Positions 54,312 to 63,259 are shown, counted from the first letter of the stretch. The stretch: 64,000 nt of DNA from Streptomyces cynarae (GCF_025642135.1 NZ_CP106793.1:5858001-5922000), one strand, 5' to 3'. Notes: generated by a model not told the origin, from the letters alone. Translations and numbers: made by a program.

Positions 54312-55163
54312 ATGTCGGACGAGTTGCAACGGATCACGGCGATCGATGATCCGTACCTGCTCCTGCGCGAGGTCACGAAGAGGCTGGCCGACGCGCAGCA
54401 GGAGGTGACCGAGCTCGCCCGGCTCCGCCGTCGTGTGGTCCAGGACCTCCACGCGCAAGGGCTGTCGTACGCGCAGATCGCCGAGAAGGCCGGCCTGAGC
54501 CGCGGGCGGATTCATCAAATCCGGCACACCGGACCGGCCCCCGAGGGGGCCTTCCTCGGTGCGGGTGCCGTCACCGTTGTGACTCCGCTGCGGTGGGACA
54601 GTGAGAAAAAGCGCCCGGTGGTCGCCATGGCCGACATGAATTCCGGGAAGCGACTGGAAGAGCTGGCCAAGTCCTACGGGCTCGATGTCAGCTCCGGCCA
54701 TGTGCAGGTGAGCGGTGAGATCGACCTCAACCGCGACGGCCTGGTCGTCGTCTGTGGGCCGGGCATGTCCCAGGCCATGAAGGACCTGTACGCCCAGGAC
54801 CCGGTGCTCGGCTGGAAACATCCGGAAGGCGAACCGTGGGCGCTGGTGGACCGGCGCACCGGCACGGCGTACCACGCCGGTGCGGACATCGAGCCGCGCC
54901 GCCCGCACGACGTCGGGTACCTCGGCAGGCTGCCTCGCCCGGACGGTAAGGGGTCGGTGCTCGCTATCGCTGGCATCCACACGGCAGGTTCCCTCGGTGT
55001 GGTCCATCTGCTCACCTCGGACCTCAACACGCTCTGGGGACAGGTGGGCGAGCGCCACTTCTCCACGCTGGTGAGCGTCGAATACGCCCCCGAGACCGAC
55101 GAGCCGCAATCCGTCGAACTTCTCTGCCCCCTCTACCTGCACGACGAGGAGGCAACGGCGTGA
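54312..55163 (+). CDS. sigma-like HTH DNA-binding protein with C-terminal alpha/beta domain
   Basis: 283 aa from ATG 54312, GGAGGT six bases upstream. Residues about 14-75: coiled segment and sigma-70 region 4-like HTH (RLRRRVVQDLHAQGLSYAQIAEKAGLSRGRIHQIRHT). The rest is alpha/beta with VVVCGPGMSQ, WALVDRRTGTAYH, DVGYLGRL and AGIHTAGSLG. That domain recurs in actinobacterial HTH proteins but its ligand is unknown to me; a nucleotide-sensing role would fit. Overlaps the phosphatase gene (GTGA), so the two form a unit. Confidence 0.75.
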   Translation: MSDELQRITAIDDPYLLLREVTKRLADAQQEVTELARLRRRVVQDLHAQGLSYAQIAEKAGLSRGRIHQIRHTGPAPEGAFLGAGAVTVVTPLRWDSEKKRPVVAMADMNSGKRLEELAKSYGLDVSSGHVQVSGEIDLNRDGLVVVCGPGMSQAMKDLYAQDPVLGWKHPEGEPWALVDRRTGTAYHAGADIEPRRPHDVGYLGRLPRPDGKGSVLAIAGIHTAGSLGVVHLLTSDLNTLWGQVGERHFSTLVSVEYAPETDEPQSVELLCPLYLHDEEATA

Positions 55164-55981
55164 ACGTCGCCCTCGGCTCACAGGCGGCCGATCCGGGTCG
55201 GGAAAACGAAGACTTCGCCGCTGCTGCGTTCGGCGCGGCGGTTCTCCTCGACGGCGCCGGCGTGGCTGGGGGAGAGACCGGATGCGTACACGGCGTCGCA
55301 TGGTTCTCCTCGACGCTGGGTGGGGCGCTGCTGAGCGGTATCGCAGCGCACCCCGTCCGGCCGCTCGCCGACTGTCTCGCCGACTCGATCCGGGTTGTCC
55401 GCTCCCTGCACGAGGACACATGCGACCTGGCTTATCGGGCCAGCCCGACCAGTACGGTCCTTGCGGTCCGGGCCCGTGCGGGAGCTCTGGAGTACCTCGT
55501 TCTGGGTGACTCGACCCTCCTCCTCGCCGAGACGGACGGGAGTACGGCCGCCGTCACTGACCAGCGCCTGGACGAGGTCGGCAAGCGACTGCGCGGACCG
55601 GTCGACGCGCTGCCCACCGGTTCGCCTGAACACTCCGCCGCGCTCGCGGAATACCGCGACGCTCTGACCAGGCTTCGTAACCGGCCCGGCGGTTTCTGGA
55701 TCGCCGGCCCCGACCCGCACGCGGCTGAACACGCCCTCATGGGATCGGTGCCGCTGGACTCGCTGGCCTCCGTGACGTTGCTGAGCGACGGCGCGACTCG
55801 ACTCGTCGATCGCTTCGAACTCGCCGACTGGAAAGAGACGCTGGCCGTCCTCAACTCGTCCGGGCCCGACCAGCTGATCCGCCTTGTGCGCGAAGCAGAG
55901 GCCGGCGATCCCCAGGGACGACGCTGGCCGCGAGGCAAGGCGCAGGACGACGCCACGGTCCTGCATTGGGTTCTGTCGTAA
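55160..55981 (+). CDS. PP2C-type protein phosphatase
   Basis: 273 aa, GTG 55160 overlapping the previous stop. PP2C-like metal-site residues: RENEDFAAA, VLLDGAG (about 29), LGDSTLLL (about 115), LLSDGATRLVD (about 212) and DDATVLHW (about 262). Soluble. With the HTH partner and the RsbW-like ATPase it suggests partner-switching control of the element. Also seen as a stand-alone HTH-phosphatase pair in Streptomyces. Confidence 0.8.
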   Translation: MNVALGSQAADPGRENEDFAAAAFGAAVLLDGAGVAGGETGCVHGVAWFSSTLGGALLSGIAAHPVRPLADCLADSIRVVRSLHEDTCDLAYRASPTSTVLAVRARAGALEYLVLGDSTLLLAETDGSTAAVTDQRLDEVGKRLRGPVDALPTGSPEHSAALAEYRDALTRLRNRPGGFWIAGPDPHAAEHALMGSVPLDSLASVTLLSDGATRLVDRFELADWKETLAVLNSSGPDQLIRLVREAEAGDPQGRRWPRGKAQDDATVLHWVLS

Positions 55982-56035
55982 CGCTGTGTCCTGCGGACGC
56001 TGGAGCGGGGCCCGTGGTGCGGGCAGCGCTGCGGC

Positions 56036-56530
56036 TCAGTGTGGGAACGAGGACTCCTGGCCGACGGCGGCGAGGAGTTCGAATGGGAGCTCTCTGTCGC
56101 CCTGGCCGATCGTCAGCCCGAGCCAACGGCTGGTGGACGGTATCCGCCACACCAGCATGCTTGCGGCGACGTTGCACAAGGAGCGCATCGGCTCGGGCGC
56201 GGGCTCGATGTTGGGATAGTCCGGGTTGTCGAGTCCGAGGTACGGCCAAAGATCGACCGTGATCGGGTCACCCCAACGCCCAGTCAGAGCGCTGGCTATC
56301 GCGGTGAGGTCAGACTCCAACTCCTGTACGGCTGGCTCGACGACCTCAGGGCTTCGGTCGTCCCAAAAATCTTGGGTCGCCCGCAGGATGGCTATGTGGT
56401 AGCCGGGGCCGCCCCAGCCGTGTTCCGTTCTGGACTGCCCTTTTCCTTCCGGGAACGTCTGGGCGGCCAGAGTGTCGACGATCGACAGCTGTTCATCAGC
56501 GGAGCGTGCGGGCTGATTCTGGGGCGGCAT
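56036..56530 (-). CDS. hypothetical protein
   Basis: 164 aa from ATG 56530 (MPPQNQPARSADEQLSIVDTLAAQTF); the frame opens at 56617. Composition fits a small soluble alpha/beta protein (ESDLTAIASALTGRWGDPITVDLWPYLG ... LVWRIPSTSRWLGLTIGQGDRELPFELLAAV). Unknown function, convergent with the phosphatase. Confidence 0.6.
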   Translation of the reverse strand: MPPQNQPARSADEQLSIVDTLAAQTFPEGKGQSRTEHGWGGPGYHIAILRATQDFWDDRSPEVVEPAVQELESDLTAIASALTGRWGDPITVDLWPYLGLDNPDYPNIEPAPEPMRSLCNVAASMLVWRIPSTSRWLGLTIGQGDRELPFELLAAVGQESSFPH

Positions 56531-56625
56531 GAAGCTGGAGTGTAGGACCGATGGCACTTGGCGTGTCGTTCCGTCGCCCCCCTGACCGGCTGGCACCTCG
56601 CTGACGCACTGAGGCATCTCGTATA

Positions 56626-56717
56626 CCCCCCTAGACAGTTGACGGTGCGTCGGGCTAACTTGGTCGTCAACCCCCCTAGACAGATAGGTGGGTTCCCCCT
56701 TGTGCTGTCTAGGGGGC
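56626..56717. promoter_or_regulatory. cluster of three TCTAG operator-like sites
   Basis: CCCCCCTAGACAG at 56626-56638 and 56671-56683 (direct, 45 bases apart), and the inverse CTGTCTAGGGGGC at 56705-56717. They cover the promoter of the transfer operon beginning at 56775. Confidence 0.7.
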
Positions 56718-56730
56718 TATCCAATACGAA

Positions 56731-56752
56731 CGGTGTCGGGCGACCGACACCG
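56731..56752. promoter_or_regulatory. 9-bp hairpin ahead of the transfer operon
   Basis: CGGTGTCGG (56731-56739) pairs with CCGACACCG (56744-56752), 4-base loop, 22 bases ahead of ATG 56775. Possible leader structure or attenuator. Confidence 0.5.
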
Positions 56753-56774
56753 CCAACGCAGTGAGGTAAAGACA

Positions 56775-57122
56775 ATGCGTGTCATCCCCGTGGACACCTC
56801 GGCCGCAACGCTCCTCGTCACCAAGCTCCCGGAGGTCAAGGTGAGGGACCGGCAGACCGGTGAGGTGGCCGTGGACCCGGTGACCAACGACCGGCTCATG
56901 GTCCTGGAGCTGGTGTTCATCGCCGAGGGCGGCTCGGACATGATCAAGGTGACCGTCCCCGAGAAGGGCATCGGCGAGGGCCTGGTCATGGGTGCGCCGG
57001 TCTTCCTGTCCGGTCTGGTGGCGCGGCCCTGGGAAAGCGAGTTCGGCGGCCGCACCCGGCACGGCATCGCCTTCCGGGCGGACGCCGTCATGGTCGGCAC
57101 TCCGGCGGCGGCTCGGGGCTGA
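56775..57122 (+). CDS. SCO3933-family regulatory protein
   Basis: 115 aa from ATG 56775 (MRVIPVDTSAATLLVTKLPEVKV). The family is found next to FtsK-type transfer genes in Streptomyces AICEs; here it is 5 bases ahead of the transfer ATPase. Beta-rich and OB-like in appearance (VLELVFIAEGGSDMIKVTVPEKG). Exact role unknown. Confidence 0.8.
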   Translation: MRVIPVDTSAATLLVTKLPEVKVRDRQTGEVAVDPVTNDRLMVLELVFIAEGGSDMIKVTVPEKGIGEGLVMGAPVFLSGLVARPWESEFGGRTRHGIAFRADAVMVGTPAAARG

Positions 57123-57127
57123 GTGCC

Positions 57128-58492
57128 ATGACCGATGCCCTGTGGATTCTGATCCTGTTACTGCTGGCGGTGGCCGTGCTGGTCGTGGTGCGCCGCCGGC
57201 TGCCGGTCGTGTTCTGGTGGCTGGTCGGATACCCGGTCGTCACGCTGCGGGTGCTCGCCACGTACCGGGCCACCATGGACGCCTGCGGCCTGACGGTGCC
57301 CGCTTCTGCCGTCCGCCGCGCCACCGCCAGGATGATGGGACGGCAGGCTGCTCCCGTACCGCCCCGCCGGTCGCTGCCCCGGCCGACCGGGTCCGGGCTC
57401 GTGATGCGGCTGCGCATGGCGACCGGTCAGGCACCCGAGGACTTCACAGCCTCGGCCGACCGGCTGCGGCACGCCTGGGGCGCGCACGCCGTGCACGTCC
57501 GCCCCACCAAACCGGGGCGGCTGGAACTGCGGCTCGTCGGCTGGGACGTCCTCGCCGACGTCCGGCCGGCTCGGCGGTGGCTGCGGACCGGTCCGCTGTC
57601 CTTGCCGTTGGCGCTGCGTGAGGACGGGCACTGGCACGTCCGGGACTTTCGCACCGTGCCGCACGAACTGATCCTCGGCGCCACGCAGTCGGGCAAGTCC
57701 GTGTACCTGCGCAACCTGCTGTGTGGGCTGGCCCGGCAACCCGTCGCGCTCGTAGGCATCGACTGCAAATGGGGCGTCGAACTGGCCCCGTTCGCGCCCC
57801 GCTTGTCTGCGCTCGCCGATACGCCGGACCGCGCGAATGACCTCCTCGACGTCCTGGTGGAGGAGATGGAGGCTCGGTTCCGCCTGATCGGCATGACGGG
57901 CGGGGCCGGCCCGGACGCGGTGCTCACCTCGGACGTGTGGGGCCTGCCGGAGAAGCTGCGGCCGGTGCCGGTCGTGGTCGTCGTCGACGAGGTCGCCGAA
58001 CTCTTCCTCGTCGCGAGCAAGGACGACGAGAAGCGGCGGGACGCCATGGTCACCAAGCTCATCCGCCTCGCCCAGCTCGGCCGCGCCGCCGGCATCTACC
58101 TGGAGGTGTGCGGGCAGCGCTTCGGCGCCGAACTCGGCAAGGGCGCCACCATGCTGCGCGCCCAGCTGACCGGCCGGGTCTGCCACCGCGTCAACGACGA
58201 GACCTCCGCCAACATGGCGCTCGGTGACATCGCACCCGAAGCGGCGCTGGCCGCCACCTCCATCCCCGCCGAACGGCCCGGTGTCGCGGTCGTCGGCGAC
58301 TCTTCCGGCGGCTGGACCCGCGTCCGCTCGCCGCACCTCACCCTCGACGAAGCGGCGGCCATCTGCCGCGACACCTCCGCCCTGGTGCCGGAGTTGCCCC
58401 GGTTCGACTCCTTCCGGCCCGTCGTCGCCGTCGAAGAGGCCCGGCCGTCGTCCTCGGCCGCGGCACCTACCGCTCGCCCGGTGACCGAGTAG
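57128..58492 (+). CDS. FtsK/SpoIIIE-type transfer ATPase (TraB-like)
   Basis: 454 aa. N-terminal membrane helices at about 4-36. P-loop GATQSGKS at 184-191, Walker B VVVVVDEVAELF at about 279-290, and GIYLEVCGQRFGAELGKG in the core. Such proteins move double-stranded DNA between mycelia in AICE conjugation. In an operon with SCO3933 upstream and spd genes downstream. Pairs with a second, decayed fragment at 63855. Confidence 0.9.
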   Translation: MTDALWILILLLLAVAVLVVVRRRLPVVFWWLVGYPVVTLRVLATYRATMDACGLTVPASAVRRATARMMGRQAAPVPPRRSLPRPTGSGLVMRLRMATGQAPEDFTASADRLRHAWGAHAVHVRPTKPGRLELRLVGWDVLADVRPARRWLRTGPLSLPLALREDGHWHVRDFRTVPHELILGATQSGKSVYLRNLLCGLARQPVALVGIDCKWGVELAPFAPRLSALADTPDRANDLLDVLVEEMEARFRLIGMTGGAGPDAVLTSDVWGLPEKLRPVPVVVVVDEVAELFLVASKDDEKRRDAMVTKLIRLAQLGRAAGIYLEVCGQRFGAELGKGATMLRAQLTGRVCHRVNDETSANMALGDIAPEAALAATSIPAERPGVAVVGDSSGGWTRVRSPHLTLDEAAAICRDTSALVPELPRFDSFRPVVAVEEARPSSSAAAPTARPVTE

Positions 58493-58576
58493 CCACGCGC
58501 TTTCCCTCCACGGTCGGCGTGACCGCCTCGCGCCAAGTCCCTACCCCTGCCATGCCAAAAACCGGAAGGAGCACCT

Positions 58577-58789
58577 ATGTCCCGCCCCTCCATCTCCGAG
58601 GTGAGCGCACTCATCGCCGACCTGGCCGCGTTCCGGTGGGACCCCACCTCCGCCGGCTACGCCGATCTCATGGACCGGAAGGCGGACCTGCTGGAACGCA
58701 TCGCTGCCCACACGCCCGGAGACGACGAAACCGCCGAGGTGGCCCGCCTCGCCCGTGAGCGTGCCGACGCGCTCAAGACCCCCAACTGA
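58577..58789 (+). CDS. small conserved AICE protein
   Basis: 70 aa, GGAAGGAG upstream of ATG 58577. MSRPSISEVSALIADLAAFRWDP ... ERIAAHTPGDDETAEVARLARERAD. Helical, soluble. Regularly sits between FtsK and DUF2637 genes in such elements; function unknown. Confidence 0.75.
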   Translation: MSRPSISEVSALIADLAAFRWDPTSAGYADLMDRKADLLERIAAHTPGDDETAEVARLARERADALKTPN

Positions 58790-58813
58790 TCGCACGGAAG
58801 GGAACCCGAGCCG

Positions 58814-59509
58814 ATGCGTGCCCACCTTGCCCGAGTGGACGCCGTGATCGTCCAGGCCGTCATCGCGGGCGCCCTGTCCTTCTCCCACCTGCACGACCTC
58901 GCCGCGGCGGCCGGACAGGGCGGCTGGAAGGCGTGGGCCTACCCGGTCAGTGTCGACCTGCTGCTGGTTGCCGCCTGGCGCCGGATGCGCGGGCAGCAGC
59001 GAGCGGGGCAGTCGGCCGGGGGACCGCGGCTCTGGTTCCTGGTGGCCCTGGCTGCATCCCTCGGCGCCAACGTCGCCACCGCCGGACTCCTCGACCTGGA
59101 CCACGTCCCCGCCTCGCTCCGGGTAGTGGTCGCAGGCTGGCCCGCCGTCGCCTTCTTCGGCGGAACGCTCCTGGCCCACGCACCGCACGAGCCGGAAGCG
59201 CGGGCGGCCCCGGTCTCGCCGACGAACACGGACGAGGAGCGGCACCCCGCCCCGGCCGCCCTCGACACGCCCGACCGGGAGCGGCTTCCGGCACCGTCCA
59301 CTGACCCCGAACCCGCCGCCGAACCGGTCGCCGCTCCGACCCCGGCACCCGTTCCCGCCGTCCCCCTACCGCCCGCCCTAGTCGAGCGGGTCCGGGCCCT
59401 GGCCGAGGAACACCGCTCGTCCACCGGCCGCCCCGCCGATCCGGACACCGTACGCGCCCGGCTGGGCCTGCCCCCGTCCATGACCGCGTCCGTCGCCGCT
59501 CACCTCTGA
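58814..59509 (+). CDS. DUF2637 membrane protein (Spd-type plasmid spread)
   Basis: 231 aa. Hydrophobic segments at about 10-30, 43-56, 73-92 and 100-118, then a long Pro/Ala-rich tail and a conserved C-terminus (VERVRALAEEHRSSTGRPADPDTVRARLGLP). DUF2637 proteins belong to the spread machinery of Streptomyces AICEs. Confidence 0.85.
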   Translation: MRAHLARVDAVIVQAVIAGALSFSHLHDLAAAAGQGGWKAWAYPVSVDLLLVAAWRRMRGQQRAGQSAGGPRLWFLVALAASLGANVATAGLLDLDHVPASLRVVVAGWPAVAFFGGTLLAHAPHEPEARAAPVSPTNTDEERHPAPAALDTPDRERLPAPSTDPEPAAEPVAAPTPAPVPAVPLPPALVERVRALAEEHRSSTGRPADPDTVRARLGLPPSMTASVAAHL

Positions 59510-59525
59510 AGGAGGAGTAACCACC

Positions 59526-59705
59526 ATGAACCGGCGCTTCCGTAACGTCCGCCGCATCGGCCCCGTCAACGTCGCCTCCTACGTCGACCGCGGCAGAAAC
59601 CGCCACCTCGCCGCCTGTACCGCGCCTCGCTGCGACTTCTCCGCCGAGTACGACAGCCGTGCCGCCGCCGAACTCGCCGCCCGCACCCACCGCTGCCCGG
59701 CCTGA
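59526..59705 (+). CDS. small 'mobile element transfer' protein
   Basis: 59 aa (MNRRFRNVRRIGPVNVASYVD ... CTAPRCDFSAEYDSRAAAELAARTHRCPA) with GGAGGAG upstream. C...C...HRC residues suggest a zinc knuckle. This family is a standard AICE small gene. Confidence 0.8.
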   Translation: MNRRFRNVRRIGPVNVASYVDRGRNRHLAACTAPRCDFSAEYDSRAAAELAARTHRCPA

Positions 59706-59720
59706 CAGGAGAGCACCGCC

Positions 59721-59876
59721 ATGCACGTCCCCCTCTGGCTCGCCCTGCTCTGCATCGGGGTCCTGGGCGTCAAGCTCATCCGCCCGCCCTGGTGGCTCGT
59801 CGCCGTGCTGCTCCTCGGCGGCTACCTCCTCGCAGACAGCGTGCTCGCCCCTGTCATCAACACCGCCGTCAAGTAA
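59721..59876 (+). CDS. small membrane protein of the spread operon
   Basis: 51 aa from ATG 59721: MHVPLWLALLCIGVLGVKLI and VAVLLLGGYLLADSVLAPV form two hydrophobic segments. Preceded by GGAGAG. Fits a Spd-type protein. Confidence 0.75.
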   Translation: MHVPLWLALLCIGVLGVKLIRPPWWLVAVLLLGGYLLADSVLAPVINTAVK

Positions 59877-59895
59877 CCGCGAAGGGAGAGAGTCC

Positions 59896-60201
59896 ATGTT
59901 CCGGCCGAAGATCCCCACCATGCCTCAGCCCACCGGCCTGGCCACCTCACCCGCTGTCGTCGAGCCGACCGCCATCACTCCTGCGGCCCAGACTCCGCCG
60001 CTTGCTTCCATCACGCAGGCGCCGTCCCGACCGGTTGTCCAGGTCACCCCCAGCACCGCGCTCGCCCTCGTCGGCGGCGGCACCGCCGTGGTCCTGGTCG
60101 TCGGTGCCGTCCTCGTCTCCATGCTCCTGGCCGTCGCCGTCACCGCCGCCTCGGTGGCGGTGTGCGCCGTCGTCGTCCGGTTCATCCTCAGCCGCCGCTG
60201 A
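59896..60201 (+). CDS. SpdD/SpdB2-like membrane protein
   Basis: 101 aa from ATG 59896 (GAAGGGAGAG). A Pro/Thr-rich N-terminal half (MFRPKIPTMPQPTGLA) is followed by a hydrophobic C-terminal half (LALVGGGTAVVLVVGAVLVSMLLAVAVTAASVAV), typical of SpdD-type spread proteins. Confidence 0.8.
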   Translation: MFRPKIPTMPQPTGLATSPAVVEPTAITPAAQTPPLASITQAPSRPVVQVTPSTALALVGGGTAVVLVVGAVLVSMLLAVAVTAASVAVCAVVVRFILSRR

Positions 60202-60232
60202 CCTCACCGGCTCACCGCCCGGCCTGCCCACA

Positions 60233-60253
60233 CTGTCTAGCCCCCTTGACAAG
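60233..60253. promoter_or_regulatory. TCTAG operator-like site ahead of repSA
   Basis: CTGTCTAG followed by CCCCC and TTGACAAG: a TGTC...GACA palindrome with the CTGTCTAG half-site used at 56705. Lies 41 bases before the repSA start. Confidence 0.55.
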
Positions 60254-60294
60254 CCGGGCTCCTGAACTCCGCACTCCGAAGGAGGAATCTGCAC

Positions 60295-61671
60295 ATGCGT
60301 CCCCCGGCTCCCATCGGAGCCATCCGCCACCTGGCAAGCCTGGCCTGGCACGGCGACCTCAGTGCCTATGCCCGGCAGATCCAGCGCCTCGGCGGCTGCG
60401 AGCGGCCCATACGGCTGGAGGGCCACCGGCTCGACGTCCACGCCGCCACCGGTGAGATCGTGCATGAGATCGCCGACCGCGACCTTCCGGCCGGACAGCT
60501 CCTCATCCGCTGCAACAACCGCCGGGCCACCCGATGCGCCGCCTGCGCCGAGGTGTACCGCAAGGACACCTTCCACCTCGTCACAGCCGGTCTGAGCGGT
60601 GGCAAGGGCATCGGTCCGGCCGTCGCCCAACACCCCCGAGTGTTCGCTACCTTCACCGCCCCGTCCTTCGGCCCCGTGCACAACCGGCCCGGCGGCGGTC
60701 GCTGCCGCTGTGGGCGGCTCCACTCCGACGACGACCCGGCTCTGGGCACACCGCTCGACCCGGAACGGTACGACTACCGCGCGGCTGTCCTGTGGAACGC
60801 GCACGCCGGGGCGCTCTGGGGCCGATTCACCACCTACCTGCGCCAGCAACTCGCCTCCCGCGCGGGCATCAAGCGCTCGACACTGCGCCACTGCCTCAAG
60901 GTCTCGTACGCCAAGGTCGCCGAGTACCAGCGGCGCGGCGCCGTCCACTTCCACGCCGTCATCCGCCTCGACGGCCCGGACGGCGCCGAGGACACGCCAC
61001 CGGCCTGGGCCACCACGGAACTGCTCACCGACGCGATCCGCTCCGCGGCCCGCCTCGCCGAGACCCCCGGCCCCGTCGTCGACGGCCGCACGTACGCCTT
61101 CCGCTTCGGTGAACAGCTCGACATCCGCCCCATCCGCTCCGCCGACTTCGCGGGCACCTCGGAACTGTCCAGCCGCGCCGTGGCGGCCTACATCGCCAAG
61201 TACGCCACCAAGGGCGCCGAGAGCGCGGGGACCCTGGACCGGCCCATCCGGAACCCGATCACCGACTTGATCGGCTCCGGCGTCACCGACCACGCCCGGC
61301 AGATGATCCTCACCTGCTGGCACCTCGGCGGCCTTCCCGAGCTGGAAGCCCTGCGCCTGCGCAAGTGGGCCCACATGCTCGGCTTCCGCGGCCACTTCTC
61401 GACCAAGTCCCGCGCCTACTCCGTCACCCTCGGCGCCCTCCGCCAGGAACGCGCCGACCACAACGAAGCCCTGGCCCGCCAGCGCGCGGTAGAGGCCGGC
61501 CACCCGCTGCCCGACCCGGACACCGTCCTCGTCCTCTCCCACTGGCGCTTCGCCGGTACTGGGCTGACTGCTGCGGAAGCCCTCATCACCCACGGCACCC
61601 CGCCATCCGCGGGCCTGACGAATGACGAAACGGAAGGAGACTCGGTGTGGACCGCCGACGAGACGAACTGA
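60295..61671 (+). CDS. repSA: RepSA-type replication initiator
   Basis: 458 aa, AAGGAGGAA upstream. Zinc-like CNNRRATRCAACAEVYRKD near the N-terminus, HUH metal motif HFHAVIRL at about 219-225, and catalytic-type YIAKYATK at about 300. Rolling-circle initiator of pSAM2-class AICEs, replicating the excised element. The end overlaps xis by 25 bases. Confidence 0.9.
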   Translation: MRPPAPIGAIRHLASLAWHGDLSAYARQIQRLGGCERPIRLEGHRLDVHAATGEIVHEIADRDLPAGQLLIRCNNRRATRCAACAEVYRKDTFHLVTAGLSGGKGIGPAVAQHPRVFATFTAPSFGPVHNRPGGGRCRCGRLHSDDDPALGTPLDPERYDYRAAVLWNAHAGALWGRFTTYLRQQLASRAGIKRSTLRHCLKVSYAKVAEYQRRGAVHFHAVIRLDGPDGAEDTPPAWATTELLTDAIRSAARLAETPGPVVDGRTYAFRFGEQLDIRPIRSADFAGTSELSSRAVAAYIAKYATKGAESAGTLDRPIRNPITDLIGSGVTDHARQMILTCWHLGGLPELEALRLRKWAHMLGFRGHFSTKSRAYSVTLGALRQERADHNEALARQRAVEAGHPLPDPDTVLVLSHWRFAGTGLTAAEALITHGTPPSAGLTNDETEGDSVWTADETN

Positions 61672-61841
61672 TGACTGTCCCGCAGATCCTCGCCGAGCTG
61701 GGCGGAGTCTCCCGCCGCACCTTCTACCGCTGGCGGGAGCTGGGCCAGGGTCCCGCAGCCTTCAAGCTGCCCAACGGGGAGCTCCGGGTGTGGCGGAGTG
61801 ACTTCACCACGTGGCTGCGGCAGTTGGAGGCGGCGGCATGA
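61647..61841 (+). CDS. xis: excisionase (MerR-like HTH)
   Basis: 64 aa from GTG 61647, AAGGAG 8 bases upstream, overlapping repSA; ATG 61671 (TGATG) is an alternative. MTVPQILAELGGVSRRTFYRWRELGQGP ... GELRVWRSDFTTWL is the winged-helix excisionase pattern. Overlaps int (ATGA). Confidence 0.88.
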   Translation: MDRRRDELMTVPQILAELGGVSRRTFYRWRELGQGPAAFKLPNGELRVWRSDFTTWLRQLEAAA

Positions 61842-63211
61842 AGTCTCTCGATGTGAAGGTGTGGGGCGTCCGGAAGAGGAACACCAAGAAGTCGTCCTAC
61901 GACGTCCGATGGACGGTCGCCGGGAACGTGTTTTCCGAGCAGTTCCGGACCAAAGCACTCGCGGACCATTACCGGTCCAAGTTGCTCCGTGCCGCGCATG
62001 CCGGCGAAGAGTTCGACACGGCCACAGGGCTGCCCGACTCGATGGTCGAGAAGGCAGCTTCCATGACCTGGTACGCCTTCGCTCTGAAGTACTTGGCCAT
62101 GAAGTGGCCTCACGCAGCGCCGAACACGCGCAACGGGATCAATGAGGCCCTGACCGCCGTAACGATGGCCCTTCTCGACGATCGCCCGGGGCAGCCGTCC
62201 GAGGAACTGATCAGGAAGGCGCTCCGCAGCTGGGCCTTCGTCCTTCCCGCTCCGGACGAGCGCGAATTGCCGACCGAGATCGCGAACACCTTGCACTGGG
62301 TGGCCAAGGCGTCGCGCCCGCTCTCGGACCTCGGTGACGCCGCGATCGGCAGGGCCGTCCTGGACTCGCTCAAGCTGAAGCTCGACGGGACGGCGGCGGC
62401 CGCGGAGACCGTCCGGCGTAAGCGTCGGACACTCGTCAACGCGATGCACTACGCGGTGGACCTCGGGGAGTTCAAGGAGAACCCGATTACGGGCATCCGC
62501 TGGAAGAAGCCGAAGGTCGCCGGGGAGGTCGATCCTCGGGTGGTCGCCAATCCCGAGCAGGCTCGTTCCCTGCTGACTGCGGTCTCGTACGTTGGCGGGT
62601 ACGGCCGCGCGCGTGGTCGCCGACTCGTCGGCCTGTTCGCCTGCATGTACTACGGCGCTCTGCGCCCGGCTGAGGCCATCGGCCTCACCAGCGCAGACCT
62701 GAAGCTGCCCGAAAGCGGCTGGGGGACGGCACTCCTGCACCGGACGCGCCCCAGTGTCGGCAAGCAGTGGACAGACTCAGGCGAGACCCACGACGACCGA
62801 GGCCTGAAGAACCGACCGGCGGAGGAGGTCCGACCCGTACCGATTCCGCCGCAGCTCGTCGCCATCCTCCGGCAGCACCTCGCCACCTTCGGCACCGCCG
62901 AGGACGGGCGGCTGTTCGCCAACGAGCGCGGGGGAGTGGTCGGCTCCTCGACGTACTACCGCGTCTGGCAGGAGGCCCGTGCGTTGGCGCTCCCGCCGGC
63001 CGCGGTCGCCTCCCCGCTCGCTGCTCGGCCGTACGATCTCCGGCACTCGGCCCTGTCGACCTGGCTCAACTCCGGGGTGGATCCCACCGAGGTCGCCGAA
63101 CGCGCTGGCAACAGTGTTGAGGTCCTGTTGAGCCGCTACGCCAAGTGCATCGATGGACGGCAGGACATCGCCAACCGCAAGATCGAAGAGCTATTGCGCG
63201 AATACGAGTGA
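61838..63211 (+). CDS. int: tyrosine site-specific integrase
   Basis: 457 aa from ATG 61838 (GGAGG upstream). N-terminal arm-type domain (VRKRNTKKSSYDVRWTVAG), core-binding region, catalytic R in YYGALRPAEAIGL, H-x2-R in YDLRHSALSTWL, and Tyr in LLSRYAKCIDG. Full length, looks active. A terminator follows; no tRNA or obvious att repeat is seen directly after it. Confidence 0.9.
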   Translation: MKSLDVKVWGVRKRNTKKSSYDVRWTVAGNVFSEQFRTKALADHYRSKLLRAAHAGEEFDTATGLPDSMVEKAASMTWYAFALKYLAMKWPHAAPNTRNGINEALTAVTMALLDDRPGQPSEELIRKALRSWAFVLPAPDERELPTEIANTLHWVAKASRPLSDLGDAAIGRAVLDSLKLKLDGTAAAAETVRRKRRTLVNAMHYAVDLGEFKENPITGIRWKKPKVAGEVDPRVVANPEQARSLLTAVSYVGGYGRARGRRLVGLFACMYYGALRPAEAIGLTSADLKLPESGWGTALLHRTRPSVGKQWTDSGETHDDRGLKNRPAEEVRPVPIPPQLVAILRQHLATFGTAEDGRLFANERGGVVGSSTYYRVWQEARALALPPAAVASPLAARPYDLRHSALSTWLNSGVDPTEVAERAGNSVEVLLSRYAKCIDGRQDIANRKIEELLREYE

Positions 63212-63233
63212 GCACGGGTGTTGCTTCACTCAT

Positions 63234-63259
63234 AGGTCCCCGGATCAGTCCGGGGACCT
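63234..63259 (+). terminator. terminator after int
   Basis: AGGTCCCCGGA (63234-63244) and TCCGGGGACCT (63249-63259), 4-base loop, 22 bases after the stop. Confidence 0.85.

Noticed and set aside
59947..61593. 548-codon minus-strand frame over spd/repSA
   Set aside because: Shadow of repSA, which has HUH and YIAKY motifs.
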